A stretch of 64,000 nucleotides of DNA, from contig OX424559.1 in NCBI GenBank assembly GCA_949152475.1, forward strand, positions 16,151,809 to 16,215,808. The letters run 5' to 3'. The notes under the pieces were generated by a model, which searched no databases, was not told the DNA's origin, and worked only from the letters and a program-made list of their open reading frames with translations. Position numbers and translations under genes: made by a program. The number at the start of each line of letters is the position of its first letter. Position 1 is the stretch's first letter. This DNA is from Terebella lapidaria (Eukaryota > Annelida > Polychaeta > Terebellida > Terebellidae). Positions 35,236 through 46,672 of this stretch are shown here, in pieces.

Positions 35236-35302
35236 ATGAGGAACACCGACTACAAAATATTTTTGATCACGACAGTGGGATTGTGTTTATGTCTTCTAAA
35301 AG
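35236..35302 (+). CDS. receptor subunit exon 1: signal peptide
   Basis: ATG at 35236, donor AAAG|GTCTGT, phase 1. Encodes MRNTDYKIFLITTVGLCLCL, a hydrophobic leader. Confidence 0.85.
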
Positions 35303-38300
35303 GTCTGTGGTTTTTATTTTTGCAATTTGTTTGATGAAAAATTACTGCAATTCTCAACACGTTTTGTTCTACTACGCATTTTCATTTATGTATTCCAAAA
35401 AACACACCAGAACCCAGGTTGATTCGACCGTTAAAAATCCCGACACCGCAAGCGAAAATACACATAAACCAGCTTTCAAGCATATTATGTTATCTGATGT
35501 AGTTTGACAGCAGTTTCACTATGTGCACAATGCAGCGAATTTGGACTGAGTGCATGTCATGCAAACAAAATTACACAAAATAAGGTCATACATCAAAGTA
35601 TCATAAAGCGATTAATTCCACAGTATAATTAATAGACTGACTATATGGAACCAGAGCTGCCTAATGGGAAACACGTGGAAATTATTAGTGCACGAGTGAC
35701 AGGCAAATCAATGAAGATAACATTTGCCTTACAATAAACATCCCTGCATCAGTTTGTTCATTTATCTCACATTGAATTATTTCTTTATAGAGGCGCACGC
35801 ATACATTAATACAATATATGATCTTTCAACGACAGTAATGTGTTCTTAACAATAACATAGTGTGGATATATTTGGGGAAAAAAGAAGAAACAAAACAACA
35901 ACGCAATCTCTTCATAACCCATGAGAGAGTCAAGTGTTTTGACAGTAATGTATTGTAAATTAAATCCCTTAGAAAACTGACTGAATTCTTCACGTGTATT
36001 ACACATGGAACCAGTACCCAAGTACATAATCACGTATATAATATTTGTGATTGTAGTTCCACACGATAATTACTTCCCGGAATTTCTATGAAAGTGTATA
36101 ATGATACTTCTGTACCTATCGTCTATTTGGCCAGCGCGTCGCGCTGGTCTTCTAAGTTTGGGTAAAAACAGACCCACGGAGGGTAGTTATGAGTGGGCCC
36201 GGTCCTGCTACCATTTGTTAAATGGAGTAATCGCAACAAAAGGATCACTGCACTTTCAAAAATAATATTTCTGAATGTTTTCTTGAGGTTTTACATTTTA
36301 ATCTTGTGAATGAATGCAAACCCTGTGAAAGCGATATTTGTTGATTCACCGTAATACATACGCATACAGTAGCGCAACAAAAATATTGAGCTAAATTTCT
36401 GATGTTGGCAGAACAATTACGAAAGGTTGCCATCTTTTATAGTTTACGATATAAAAGTGATAAAATGTGATGAAAAATATTTTTTTTACACCAAAATAGA
36501 TGTATAAACTATCAATTTGATCCAAAACATTAGGCAACATTAAAACCATTGAATGTCTGTGCTCGGATATATATACATCTATAGATACGTTATTCTTTGT
36601 TTATTATATGGAGAATAATGAGCAATTCAATCCAATAAATTAAGGTTATTAATCACATAAACTTTCCCATCCCAACATATTTTCGCTGGCAACAAAAATA
36701 ATTATCTCCACTGTAGGTTATTTGTTCTCTTTTCTTTTTAATATATTGTGGCTCGCTGTCGTATTTCCTCAGGTATGGAGGGCCGTGCGTACAAAAATCG
36801 CTCGGACGAGGAGAAACTACTGGAGTACCTATTTGAAGACTACAACCCCTCAGCTCGTCCAGTGCTCAACTCATCAAACACAGTCAAAGTCAACATCAGG
36901 TTCTCACTGCTACAGATACAAGAACTTGTAAGTACATGCCTATAGTAATGTCCATCTGTCCGTTCAGCGTCTGTCTCCCTGTCTGTTGAAATTGTGTGTC
37001 TGTAAGATGTGTGTGGAGTTTTGACACAGTACATGTTTCACGTATATTTGTCAGAGCCTCCTTAGATTATTTTATCAGATCGTGCAAGTCCAATAGGCAA
37101 TGACTGTGATGTTTTCGCATTATATCTTCATCTGTTCAATTCTTTGAAAGCTTTGAATAAATCGCTACTGACGGTGCGATGTGTTGTTTTCAGAACGTTC
37201 GCTCGCAAGTTTTGACCACGACGGGACTGTTGATATTGGTGAGTGGTGACTTAACCATAAGAGCTTGGGGTGTGTTCGTTTGAAGATTCGACACATGTAT
37301 TCATGAAGTATGTCATAGCCGAGTTTTTTTGCTAAATCCCTAAATCCCTGAACAACCGTATCCTATAATTATGATCCACAATTATGTAAGCGGTGTACAT
37401 TTCTTAACCTTTTGTGGCTAAATGGAGCAATTTCCCACTACTTCAATGGACACTAATTGTCCCACGAATAGACTCCGATTGCCTTATGTAATCGACCATC
37501 TAAGCGCAAATCTATACCCGATTATAGTCTATTATGCTACCCAGGACTGGACGGATGAACGACTCCGCTGGGACAGTGAGATCAACCCGCTAGATGAATT
37601 GGTCATTGACGGCAAGAAGATTTGGAAGCCGGAGTTTGCCGTCATCAACGGGTAGGTTACCCCACCGTGGTATAGATCATGGTTACCATAAGTACGTTAG
37701 CCCCCACCGTGGTCTAGATTATGGTTACTATTATTGAGTTCTAATTTGTTGCAATCGGGAAAGGTTTGATCATAGATATTGTTGTAGGCCTATTTTTGAT
37801 ACGTGTATATTCAATGAAAACCATATAAGCTCATTCTATCAGGTGATGTTATATGATAGTTTTGATCTACATGTATATATAATGGCCATGACCTGGTATA
37901 CGTAGATTTTAAATTTGGAGTGAATTTGAGCATCCTTATATTTGGTAATATTCCCCAAGTCTATAGCTCAGATACATGTCCAACCATGATTTCGGGATAC
38001 ACTATGCAACTCTTCACTGACTAATATCCAATGATTCGCCCCCAGAGCGGATGGTATCTACGGTGACTACGGGAACTTCCAGGCGAACCTTTACCCTAAC
38101 GGGTCGATCCGCTGGGAGCCAGGCGGGGTGTTCAAGACGATGTGTCAGATCGATATCACTTACTACCCGTTCGATGAACAGAAGTGTGACTTGACCTTCG
38201 GGGCCTGGAGTTACTACACGACCAAGATGAATCTGACCACAGACAGAACTGACATCAGGTGCGTATTGCTGATGCATGATTATGCAAATTGCTATTCATT

Positions 38301-40599
38301 GATCAGTAATTAGTATCACTTGAGCACCTCGATCGATAACAGACAGAATTTGGCTTTACACATGTATAAGTTTGTACTTAGAAATAAATGTAATCTACCA
38401 TATTGCCCAATTATGCAATACTCCGGCGATACACATGGTGTCCTTCATAATTCCTCATGGAACCCACCGAATAAGAGCCTATTTAATTAACTATTCCGTT
38501 TCTGAACAGCCTTGAATCGTATGAGACGAACGGTGAATGGCGCATCACGCAGACCTCGCTGACGCGGCGGGAGTTCGCCTTCGATTGCTGCCCCGACCAA
38601 AAGTTCTCCAACATCGCCTTCACCATCCACCTCCAGCGGAGGTCGACCTTCTACATCATGAACGTCATACTCCCCGGCATCCTGACCTCGGCCGTACTTC
38701 TCAGCATCTTCTTCTGTACGCCTTCTCAGAAGGTAGGTGGTGAGCTCAACAGTCGAGTTCTTCAGCAGCTTTTGAGATTTGGATGAAAAAATTGACCGTT
38801 TAAGTTGGGGCCTTTAAGTTGGTGGGAAAATATTGTCGCCTGACTTACAGGATTTGCAGAAGAGTCCACAATTAGGACGTTTCAAATCTCTTGACCTGAG
38901 CCTGAGAGTCCGATGGGTTTCCCATTGTATGAAATGTTCCACGCAAGCGAGGTACAAGGGAGGTTCCAAGCCTGGTTACGGTCAATCACTCATCTCACCA
39001 GAAACATACCAAGAGATACTCAGAAGGAACAGAGTAATCGAGAACAGTCAGACGAGTATAGGCTCGCAGAATCCGTTGTGGTGTCGAATGCACATGGAAG
39101 GCCCCCAACATAACAACCGATGTTTTAGATGGTCATATACATATAATTTATAGTGGATGAGAGTGCCTCGGGACGTTTATTAAAAGGGAACGATAAAAAA
39201 GCTGTTCCTGGTTGCTGTGAGAGTAGTTACAGGACAATGAATCAATCCCATTCGGTAAAAGCTTAGACAGGAAAAAATGGAATGTGCTGGTACCATGTTG
39301 CCAGGCAGTATCTTTAGCATGTTTAGAGGTGTCGTAAGGATTCACCATTTACCACGCTCTTAATGAAGTTCGGTGAACACCATGGATTCGTTTTCGAACC
39401 TTCGCGTCTCTCCTTTGGTCATAACTTTTATTACATGCCCGTTGTTTTATGCTCTCGATAAAACCGAGTAACCACACATATCCCAACCAAACTTTGTGTA
39501 TTCGCCATTGCAGGTCCATATCGGCGTGGCAGCTCTCCTCTCCTTTAGACTGTTTCTTCTCAACGTGGCCGACACCATCCCCCGAACGTCAGACCACGTC
39601 CCTCTCCTCGGTAAATATGTCATGAAATAAACGAAACACACCTTGATCGTTGAATATTTTGCTATGCGATATATATAGTTATGCTGTTCGAATAGTATTA
39701 CATGTACTTTATACAGAGGTACATTTACAACGTAACTAAGACCAATACGGAACAATCACATTTTATATGCCTTACTGGAAGTGATAGATGTATTTGCACA
39801 TTGACCTCTCCAATATGACAAATGACCATCTACAACCACTCTCACAGTTTGAAGTATGGCTTTGTACATTATACGACTAACTCATAACTGAAATACAATA
39901 CAGTCATAATTGGAGACCCGACTCTAACCATACTAACATCACTGTTACCATATCACTGTTACAGGCATCTACCTGACGTGTACGATGGCGATCACTACGA
40001 TGGCGATGGTCGCGACGGTGTTCGTGCTGAACTTGTACGGGATGAAGGAGAAACCCGTGCCGACGTGGGCCAGGAAAGTCTTCGTCGTCTATCTCTCGCG
40101 GGTACTGTGTATGTGTAACTGCACCAGTCCGCAGGCGGACCGGTCGGACACCGAAAGCGGCACGGGGGCGAAGGCTGCACCCCCGCGGGAAAAGCAGCAT
40201 GCGTACATCCCGGTAAGCTCGAGGGACGGCGTCCGCCCACGGCGTGACGGAGGGCGCCAGTCGGACAGTGACGCCGGTGGGGACTCCACCGCGGACGCCC
40301 CTCCGCATGCCTTTCCTTACTCCGTGCTACCCACGCAGCGCCGGCACTCGACTCAGCCCCACGCTCCGCCCTCCAGGCAAGCCGAGGGTCACGGCGGCGT
40401 GGACGGCCTGGACCCGCGCTCGCGGAGACCAAACTACAACAAGGATTGGGTGCACGTGGCGGCCGTCTGCGACCGATTTTTCTTCTGGCTCTGCCTCATG
40501 TTCATCACGGTCACCACGCTGCTTCTCTTTCACCCGCTCACGACCTCCCGCTACTTCAAGATCCCCATCCTGGAGCGGGAAAAAGGGGAGAGTGGGTAG
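35236..40599 (+). CDS. nicotinic acetylcholine receptor-type subunit, complete, 8 exons
   Basis: Exons 35236-35302, 36773-36927, 37194-37238, 37545-37651, 38046-38258, 38510-38732, 39514-39610 and 39965-40599 join in frame (1542 nt, 513 residues). The product is a pentameric ligand-gated channel subunit of the plasma membrane. It has a signal peptide, an extracellular domain with the 15-residue Cys-loop (CQIDITYYPFDEQKC), an α-type vicinal pair (FDCCPD), M1 (YIMNVILPGI), M2, M3 (YLTCTMAITT...TVFVLNL), a long M3-M4 loop rich in Arg/Pro/Ser, and M4 (FFFWLCLMFI). Length and exon structure, including the 45-nt third exon, fit the family. Several ligand-site aromatics and pore residues are altered, so agonist and ion selectivity are uncertain. 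Confidence 0.92.
36135..36160. repeat. short perfect hairpin in intron 1
   Basis: CCAGCGCG-T-CGCGCTGG forms an 8-bp GC stem with a 1-base centre; function unknown. Confidence 0.6.
36773..36927 (+). CDS. receptor subunit exon 2
   Basis: 155 nt; acceptor TTTCCTCAG, donor ACTT|GTAAGT. Encodes RSDEEKLLEYLFEDYNPSAR then PVLNSS...VNIRFSLLQIQEL, the N-terminal helix and first strand of the family. Confidence 0.93.
37194..37238 (+). CDS. receptor subunit exon 3
   Basis: 45 nt, phase 0-0, acceptor TTTTCAG, donor ATTG|GTGAGT. NVRSQVLTTTGLLIL; a 45-nt exon here is conserved across nicotinic receptors. The loop-D tryptophan position (TTNxWLxxxW) is Leu. Confidence 0.92.
37545..37651 (+). CDS. receptor subunit exon 4
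   Basis: 107 nt, acceptor CTACCCAG, donor ACGG|GTAGGT. DWTDERLRWDSEINPLDELV ... WKPEFAVING (loop A region). Confidence 0.93.
38046..38258 (+). CDS. receptor subunit exon 5: Cys-loop
   Basis: 213 nt, acceptor CGCCCCCAG, donor TCAG|GTGCGT. Holds ADGIYGDYGNF, the Cys-loop with 13 residues between cysteines, and FGAWSY (loop B Trp). Confidence 0.95.
38510..38732 (+). CDS. receptor subunit exon 6: loop C and M1
   Basis: 223 nt, acceptor CTGAACAG, donor GAAG|GTAGGT. Loop C is REFAFDCCPDQKF; M1 follows RRSTFYIMNVILPGI. The M1-M2 linker reads FFCTPSQK. Confidence 0.95.
39514..39610 (+). CDS. receptor subunit exon 7: M2 pore helix
   Basis: 97 nt, acceptor CATTGCAG, donor CTCG|GTAAAT. VHIGVAALLSFRLFLLNVAD then TIPRTSDHVPLLG. 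See the finding on pore residues. Confidence 0.95.
39965..40599 (+). CDS. receptor subunit exon 8: M3, intracellular loop, M4
   Basis: 635 nt to TAG at 40597-40599, acceptor TGTTACAG. M3 is followed by a GC-rich loop, then NKDWVHVAAVCDRFFFWLCL (MA helix into M4) and a 20-residue C-terminus. The high GC produces several long shadow frames on the opposite strand. Confidence 0.93.
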
Positions 40600-40671
40600 T
40601 GGACTTGCCCATCTTGAATCGGAAAGAAGCATGGGTTGGGTAGTGGACAGTTCCATTTTGACATCGGGAAA

Positions 40672-40677
40672 AATAAA
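40672..40677 (+). terminator. possible polyadenylation signal of the receptor subunit
   Basis: AATAAA 73 nt after the stop codon. Another AATAAA is at 41471-41476. Which one is used cannot be told from sequence. Confidence 0.35.
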
Positions 40678-40679
40678 AC

Positions 40680-42838
40680 AGACACTGAATATGTACATGT
40701 TATAGTGGGGACAAGGGAGAACAGGCAGTGGATGAGTCGATTCTGAACCCGAAAAAAATCGACGCAGGTGGTGGATAAGTGCACTTTCGAAAGATCCGAT
40801 TGTGAGCTGGGAAAAGGGCGAGTTTGAAGGACCGTCCACCATGGATCATCTGGTTCCATGCAGGGAACTGGATGGGTTCCTTAGCATGTCATCAACAGGT
40901 ATAACAGTTGATCAGCATATCTACAAACACTATGGTGTTTACACATTGTTTCCAGTTACCAAACACTCTGGAATATGCGTTAAGGAGCGCTTCGCATTCT
41001 GGACACGTTGCGGCACACTTCCACTTATAGTCCAATACGTATACACGTGTAAGAATTCGTGACTGAAAGCCGTTGACATTGTGTTATGAATGGATATGTT
41101 TGTGGGACGGGCATGGTATTAATCTTCGTGTGCCATATTCCTTATATATCGTGGCGGATATTTACATATACACGCTTGAGGGTATATTTCCTGACGATAC
41201 CACAAAATATTGTGCATATACATGTAGATCGCATACATATATATATCATCCAGCGTACAATTGGCAGGACCTACATGTACAACTGTGCTGTCAACCACCA
41301 TGTCAACGTGTGTCATCTGCCACTTGTCACGTGACCTTCGTCGTGGATACTGCTGCCGATCCAGAACGAAATGATGGGTTCAACTATATGCTGCGTTCGA
41401 CACATGGGAGTCTGCTGACGTCAACGACTTTAAACTCGATATTAGACTTGTATGTACTCGTGCACTAATTAATAAAACCCTGTACATGTATATTCGCATT
41501 TTGTAGGTGCTTAATTTAGGACACAGTATGTATTTCCCTGATTGCTTAGGCTTATTCAATCACGTGTGTACGCTACACGTGTTGATTGAAATTGTGACCT
41601 TGCGACTAGCTAGCCTGCTACACGTACCTTTATGTTAATACGTTGGTAGCCCTACATGTACTCCATTACATGAAAAAAAATCTAGACACTTCCAAGTTCT
41701 GTGGGGGTAATCCGATGCTGCCAGTAGGGTGCCATTGTTTGATTTTCTCGTCAAGTATTTTGGTGTATATAATATAGATTACATGATTGAAGAATTTTGA
41801 TAGCTAGAAATTTCAAAGATTGGTCCCAGTATATATATATATATACTATTATCCTAAAATGTAGAAAACTCGAACCTGCTTCAATTTTTGTATATACATG
41901 TTATATATTATTATTTATTCTGTAACCGGACACAGTTTTGCATTCATTCCTTTTTACTGGGGAAGCCCGGCCAAATAGAGCTGCTGAAATGAACTGCATT
42001 ATTTATCTGTACGTATAGATGTGTTTATACACTGATTTTTACTTTCACCAAAATTCTGTGTCACAACTATGACATTATGGTGGATCGTCAACTTCTTAGT
42101 AAACAAAGAAATCAGAAAATCGAAGAGAAAATGTGTGTAAACAAATTTAAAAAATGGTGCATTTTTACAAGTATATACATGTATGTGAATATTGTATTAT
42201 CAACCAGCCTCTAAATTGTGCTGAGTGATTCATACTGTGGTGATTGTTTATTGCTACTGGATTTTCGTATCAAATGTAACCTTGACAGCATTTTTTTGAA
42301 AAAACACGACCTCTTCTTATAACAAAATGTCGTCTTTTTATTGAAGATAATAAAGCACTAGGGCCCGATTTGTCCAGGTTTCCTCCGATACTCGATACTT
42401 CGTACCTCAATATCTAGCATTATTTTGTAATTGTTATACATGTTGTTACTACTAAATTAAACGTATACAATTTGCTGCGTTACCATGAGTTATTACTGCA
42501 ATATTCGTATTGTAATTATTTCTCAAAGGATAATTGAACAAGCAATTAGTTACCTCCGTACAGCTAAAATATCATAAACAACGATCATAGTTTCGTACAC
42601 ATTGAGGAAAATGACTTTCACTCAATTAAACAATTTGCTCCTGCTCCACTAGGCGAACATTTGCCTTCATTCGCAAATATTTGATATCTTACAAAACCAT
42701 AATTGTCATTTAGGAAACGATTATTTTTCATCTACTATGTATACCTAGCAATCAGTCGTAATCTGCGAAGTCACAAAATTGTTCTATAATTAGATCCACA
42801 CATTGTTTACCAATATAGTGTACAAATACGATGTAGTA
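40680..42838. other. non-coding stretch 3' of the receptor subunit
   Basis: AT-rich with a (TA)n run near 41832; no exon recognised. Probably 3' untranslated and intergenic DNA. Confidence 0.4.
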
Positions 42839-43134
42839 CGGAGCCTCTGAGAGGATATGGAAGAAATATTTTATTCGCGATTTTATTGCGTTTCCTCGCG
42901 ATCTTATAGCATAGCCTATCAGAAGTCATTGGCGTCAGCACAATGCGAGGAAACGCGATCCGGAATGCGAGGAAACGCAATAAGATCGCGAGGGAACGCG
43001 ATCCGGATTGCGGGGGAACGCGATAATATTGCGAGAGAACGCAATATTATTGTGAGGGAACGCAATGGTATTGCGAGGGAACGCAATAACCATATGTCAA
43101 AAAATATTTCTTCCATGTCCTTTCAGCGGCTCCG
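42839..43134. mobile_element. TA-flanked MITE, GCGAGGGAACGC family (copy 2)
   Basis: TIR CGGAGCCTCTGAGAGGATAT with GGAAGAAATATTTT, inverse at the right end, flanked by TA (42837-42838, 43135-43136). Interior units of about 21 bp (GCGAGGGAACGCAATNNNATT type) are more regular than in the copy at 31677. Confidence 0.82.
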
Positions 43135-43392
43135 TAATGGATGGATCGCATGGATTCACCTTCTGTGTTACAGGGTGATTCCGCGGCGGCCACTGTCCCA
43201 AGACAAAATGTGAATTCATGGGGACAAAATAAGGCTCTATCCAAGATAAATTTCTCATGTGCTATTAGTGGCACCGTAGCTCCCAGATATACGTAAGGAT
43301 GTCACATTTCATCATGATACGAAATGACTATTTGAAATGGGACCAAAGGTCTTAACTAAGTCACTGGAAGTGTGTCGATGCGACTACAGGGT

Positions 43393-43517
43393 GAACTAAT
43401 ATTCCATGCAGGCGTTCGAACTAATATTCCATGCAGGCGTTCGAACTAATATTCCATGCAGGCGTTCGAACTAATATTCCATGCAGGCGTTCGAACTAAT
43501 ATTTCATGTAACCGTTC
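43393..43517. repeat. 25-bp tandem repeat, five copies
   Basis: Unit GAACTAATATTCCATGCAGG plus CGTTC at 43393, 43418, 43443, 43468 and 43493. The first four are identical and the last has diverged. Confidence 0.95.
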
Positions 43518-43519
43518 TC

Positions 43520-44750
43520 AAAGCCTCAGAATGCTCGCCTTCGTGAGCACGAAGCCTCGAATTTTGTAATGCATAGCTTAAAGTTTTGCAGGGAACATTG
43601 ACGGATAGGCTACATTAACGGCGTTACGAAGAACATGGAATAAGAACAAAGCAAAACGGAAATTACCTCTCTGGTTTGGTCACTCAGGAATACGTTATCC
43701 GAACCTTCGATTCTTAAAACCATTAAGTTATCTCGTGCATAGATGTATATATTTTGGAACTGAATTTTGAAAGGGAAATGTTTTTTTTTTGCAGTCCATA
43801 AGGTATGGAATCCAAAATGTAGCACCGTTTGGAGAAGGCCTAATTAATTTATGTCTAAACACTTGATAAGTTTGTCTGCAAACCTCACTGGAAAATGTCA
43901 AACGGAAAACATACTTTCAACCATCAACTGCTCTAAGGTATAAAAAATTCGGTTGATAAACTACCCTAATGGAACGACTCGACATGTTTGAGTATACATA
44001 ATGCTGCAAAAATACCCGATAAACCTAGTGCAATGGCAGTACAAGACAAGAGTACATTGAACTTGTATGGGATGGAAGTGTTTGTGAATGTACAAATGCA
44101 CGATGCTGGTGTTTATGCAGCAATAACGATTCTAGTATAAGTTCACCATGATACTAATACATTAACGCAACGAACATAATTTAATGATATTTATGCTTGG
44201 TACTTGTGTCTTGGTTTTTACCAGTTCCGGTGTCCATGCCTATAAAATGTCATCACTTACAACAAATCGAGCCAATAGGAAGAATTTGTTTCACTCTCAG
44301 TCTCATACGACTGCTCCAGTAATAGTATATGATTACATATTGCCCCCCCCCCCCCCCCTCCGCGCCCAATTACCTGCGAATTTAATCTTCGGTGAAAAAG
44401 TTCTCTTTCAGAAATAATATTTTTTAATGAGTCGATTCTACAAATGTTAGAAACACCTATACTATCTGACATCAAACTTATTAGAATTTCATATGAAAAC
44501 ACCCAGTGAACATTCAAAATTCCTTATGATCATGTGACACAATACGAACACAGAACCATGTATTATATAAACACAGCTCCTTTACCTATCAACTGTATGC
44601 GCAATAGTTGTGTGTGAATATTTACAGTGTGTTTTTGGACATGAATGTTTTGTTGGGCTTTGTTTCTATTTCAAAAATGTGATCGATATTAGTTTATCCA
44701 CTGTCATTATCATAACCAGGCACTGGTAATGGAGGAATGCACACAGTTGT
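43520..44750. other. non-coding stretch
   Basis: No exon recognised. A run of 17 C bases is at about 44343-44359. Confidence 0.35.
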
Positions 44751-44837
44751 TACTCATGTAACAAAATACATTCAACTGCCGCGCTAAAAACGTTCGTTAG
44801 GAATGGTCACGTGACCTTCAAAGTCCACTGGCGAAGA

Positions 44838-45060
44838 CACCGTTCGCGGAAGAACCGTTCGCGGAAGCACGATTGCGGAAGCATCATCAGCGGAAGCATC
44901 AGTCGCGGAAGCACCGCTCGCGGAAGAGGAGCCTTCGCGGAAGAACCGTTCGCGGAAGCACGATTGCGGAAGTATCATCAGCGGAAGCATCAGTCGCGAA
45001 AGCACCGTTCGCAGAAGAGGAGCTTTCGCGGAAGAACCGTTCGCGGACGCAGTCTTCACC
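44838..45060. repeat. TTCGCGGAAG minisatellite in the LTR
   Basis: Two copies of a roughly 105-bp block made of short units such as CGTTCGCGGAAG, GATTGCGGAAG and CAGCGGAAG. Confidence 0.8.
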
Positions 45061-45829
45061 ACGTGGAGAAGAGTGCGGAAGATACGTTCGCGGACGAAGA
45101 TGCGCGCGCAGCCACCCTGGCTATATAAGGGAGAGCGGACGGCCGCTCTGAGAGCACTGCAACAGCGACATCGACCGTGGGGAGATCGTCACCGCCACAG
45201 CCAAGGGACTCGACGAACTCCGTGCGGACGACTCCTTCTTCAGGGCCTTAGAGTCAACCGGGATTAGACCGACTACCTGGAGAATCCATTCGACTAAACG
45301 GGACGGGAAACTTCAACGGGACGGGACAGAGAGACGCCGCCGGCTAAGAACTCTTTTTAGTTGTGCCCTCGTGCACTATTTATTTTTGAAATGTGATCAT
45401 ACAGTGCTCCATGTCTGAACTTCATATCTGTACGTCACGTGGGTGACCAGCCATACAATTGTAAGTTGATTTGATGTATATAAATCTTCAATTTATTTGC
45501 ATCTGAGTTGCTTCTTGCCTAAGTGAAGCCGGTGAGCTACTGAGTGATGATACACCAGCGTTGGGGAACGCCAGATTAGTGACGGCTCTCGAATCACACC
45601 GAGCGGGAGTTACAAAAGTCTATACGATCAGAGAAACCAGGATTTTTGGGCCACACCGAAAACAAGTCATTACTAAACGTCACAACTTGGCGCACGTGAC
45701 CAGGATCCCCGAGGGTCTACTGCCAGGGAACGAACCTCAGCATCACTCATGTCCGGAGAGAACAACGAAACTGCCCCAGGAAAGACAGGAGGTGAGGAGG
45801 AAGACACTTCGCAGACGGCCTCACTCGCG

Positions 45830-45995
45830 GAAGAGGAAGACGACGGTTCGCGGAAGTCAACGTTCGCGGAAGGGGACGACGACCGTTCGCGGAAGTCAAC
45901 GTTCGCGGAAGGGGACGACGACCGTTCGCGGAAGTCAACGTTCGCGGAAGGGGACGACGACCGTTCGCGGAAGACGACCGTTCGCGGAAGAGCAG
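45830..45995 (+). repeat. 39-bp minisatellite in the gag-like region
   Basis: About four units of 39 bp built on GTTCGCGGAAG, encoding a repeated acidic/basic stretch (STFAEGDDDRSRK). The core matches the array in the LTR. Confidence 0.85.
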
Positions 45996-46568
45996 CTTCA
46001 CAACCGGGGACGGACGTAGTGAGAAGCAACCAGGGAGGTCGAGACCTTCCATGGGCCAGTCGACGAGTCAACAGAGACCCCGGAGCCAGACACCCGACAA
46101 CCGTTTTCTTTTCAGACACGACTCTGGGTGGCAGCACGATCGAGACAGGGAGAGGTCAACCTACCTTGAGAGCGTTAGGGGGGGCCCCGAGTTCCGACGA
46201 GTGCTGGGACCGGAGTACGTCAATCTGGACGGGGAGGACGGCGAAATCTGGGCGAGGAGGGATCGGCTACAGCTACCGGAGCAGAGTCCAAGTGTGGAAC
46301 CTCCAGAGAATGCAGCATTGAGACGGCTTTGGGACCAGTCCCAGCAGCAGTCTGGTGCAACAGAGCAGCAGTCTGGTGCAACAGGGCAGCGGTCTGGTGT
46401 GACGAGTCGACAAACGGGAGTGACTGGAGGACGGGTTACTTGGGCTCCGACCAAAGAGGATATTCAATAAGAGGGGAAACTCTAAAGGGTTACCATGTAA
46501 TACAAATACTTGCGCGCACCCTGGCGGTGACCGTTTATCAAGGTCAGTCGGGTCACCGAGGTCATGCA

Positions 46569-46672
46569 ATGGCGAAGTGGAAAGGGACATACTGTTCTGC
46601 GATCGGGTGTAGTAACTCGAGGGGAAAGAACCCGGGGTTATCTTTCTTTAGATTCCCCAAGGACCCAGAAAG
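46569..46672 (+). CDS. THAP gene exon 1
   Basis: ATG at 46569 chosen over the out-of-frame ATG at 46564. Encodes MAKWKGTYCSAIGCSNSRGK then NPGLSFFRFPKDPE+. The exon ends GAAAG and the next bases are ATAAGTAT, resembling a GTAAGT donor with G changed to A. Confidence 0.75.

Larger units (their letters stand above)
44757..46473 (+). mobile_element. fossil LTR retrotransposon, 5' part (Ty3-like, tentative)
   Basis: A long terminal repeat is proposed from TGTAACA near 44757 to ...GTCACA near 45684. It includes a TATA box (CTATATAAGG, about 45119), and is followed after 2 nt by a primer-binding-site-like TGGCGCACGTGACCAGGA (45688-45705) that fits a tRNA 3' end. A gag-like open region follows from 45749 to 46473. 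No pol region and no second LTR are seen, so it is a truncated, broken copy. Family is tentative. It ends just upstream of the THAP exon. Confidence 0.45.

Noticed and set aside
39904-40859. Long minus-strand frames opposite receptor exon 8
   Set aside because: Shadow frames caused by high GC in the real exon; no domain.
42857-43213. Arg-rich repeat protein
   Set aside because: Translated MITE array (GCGAGGGAACGC units).
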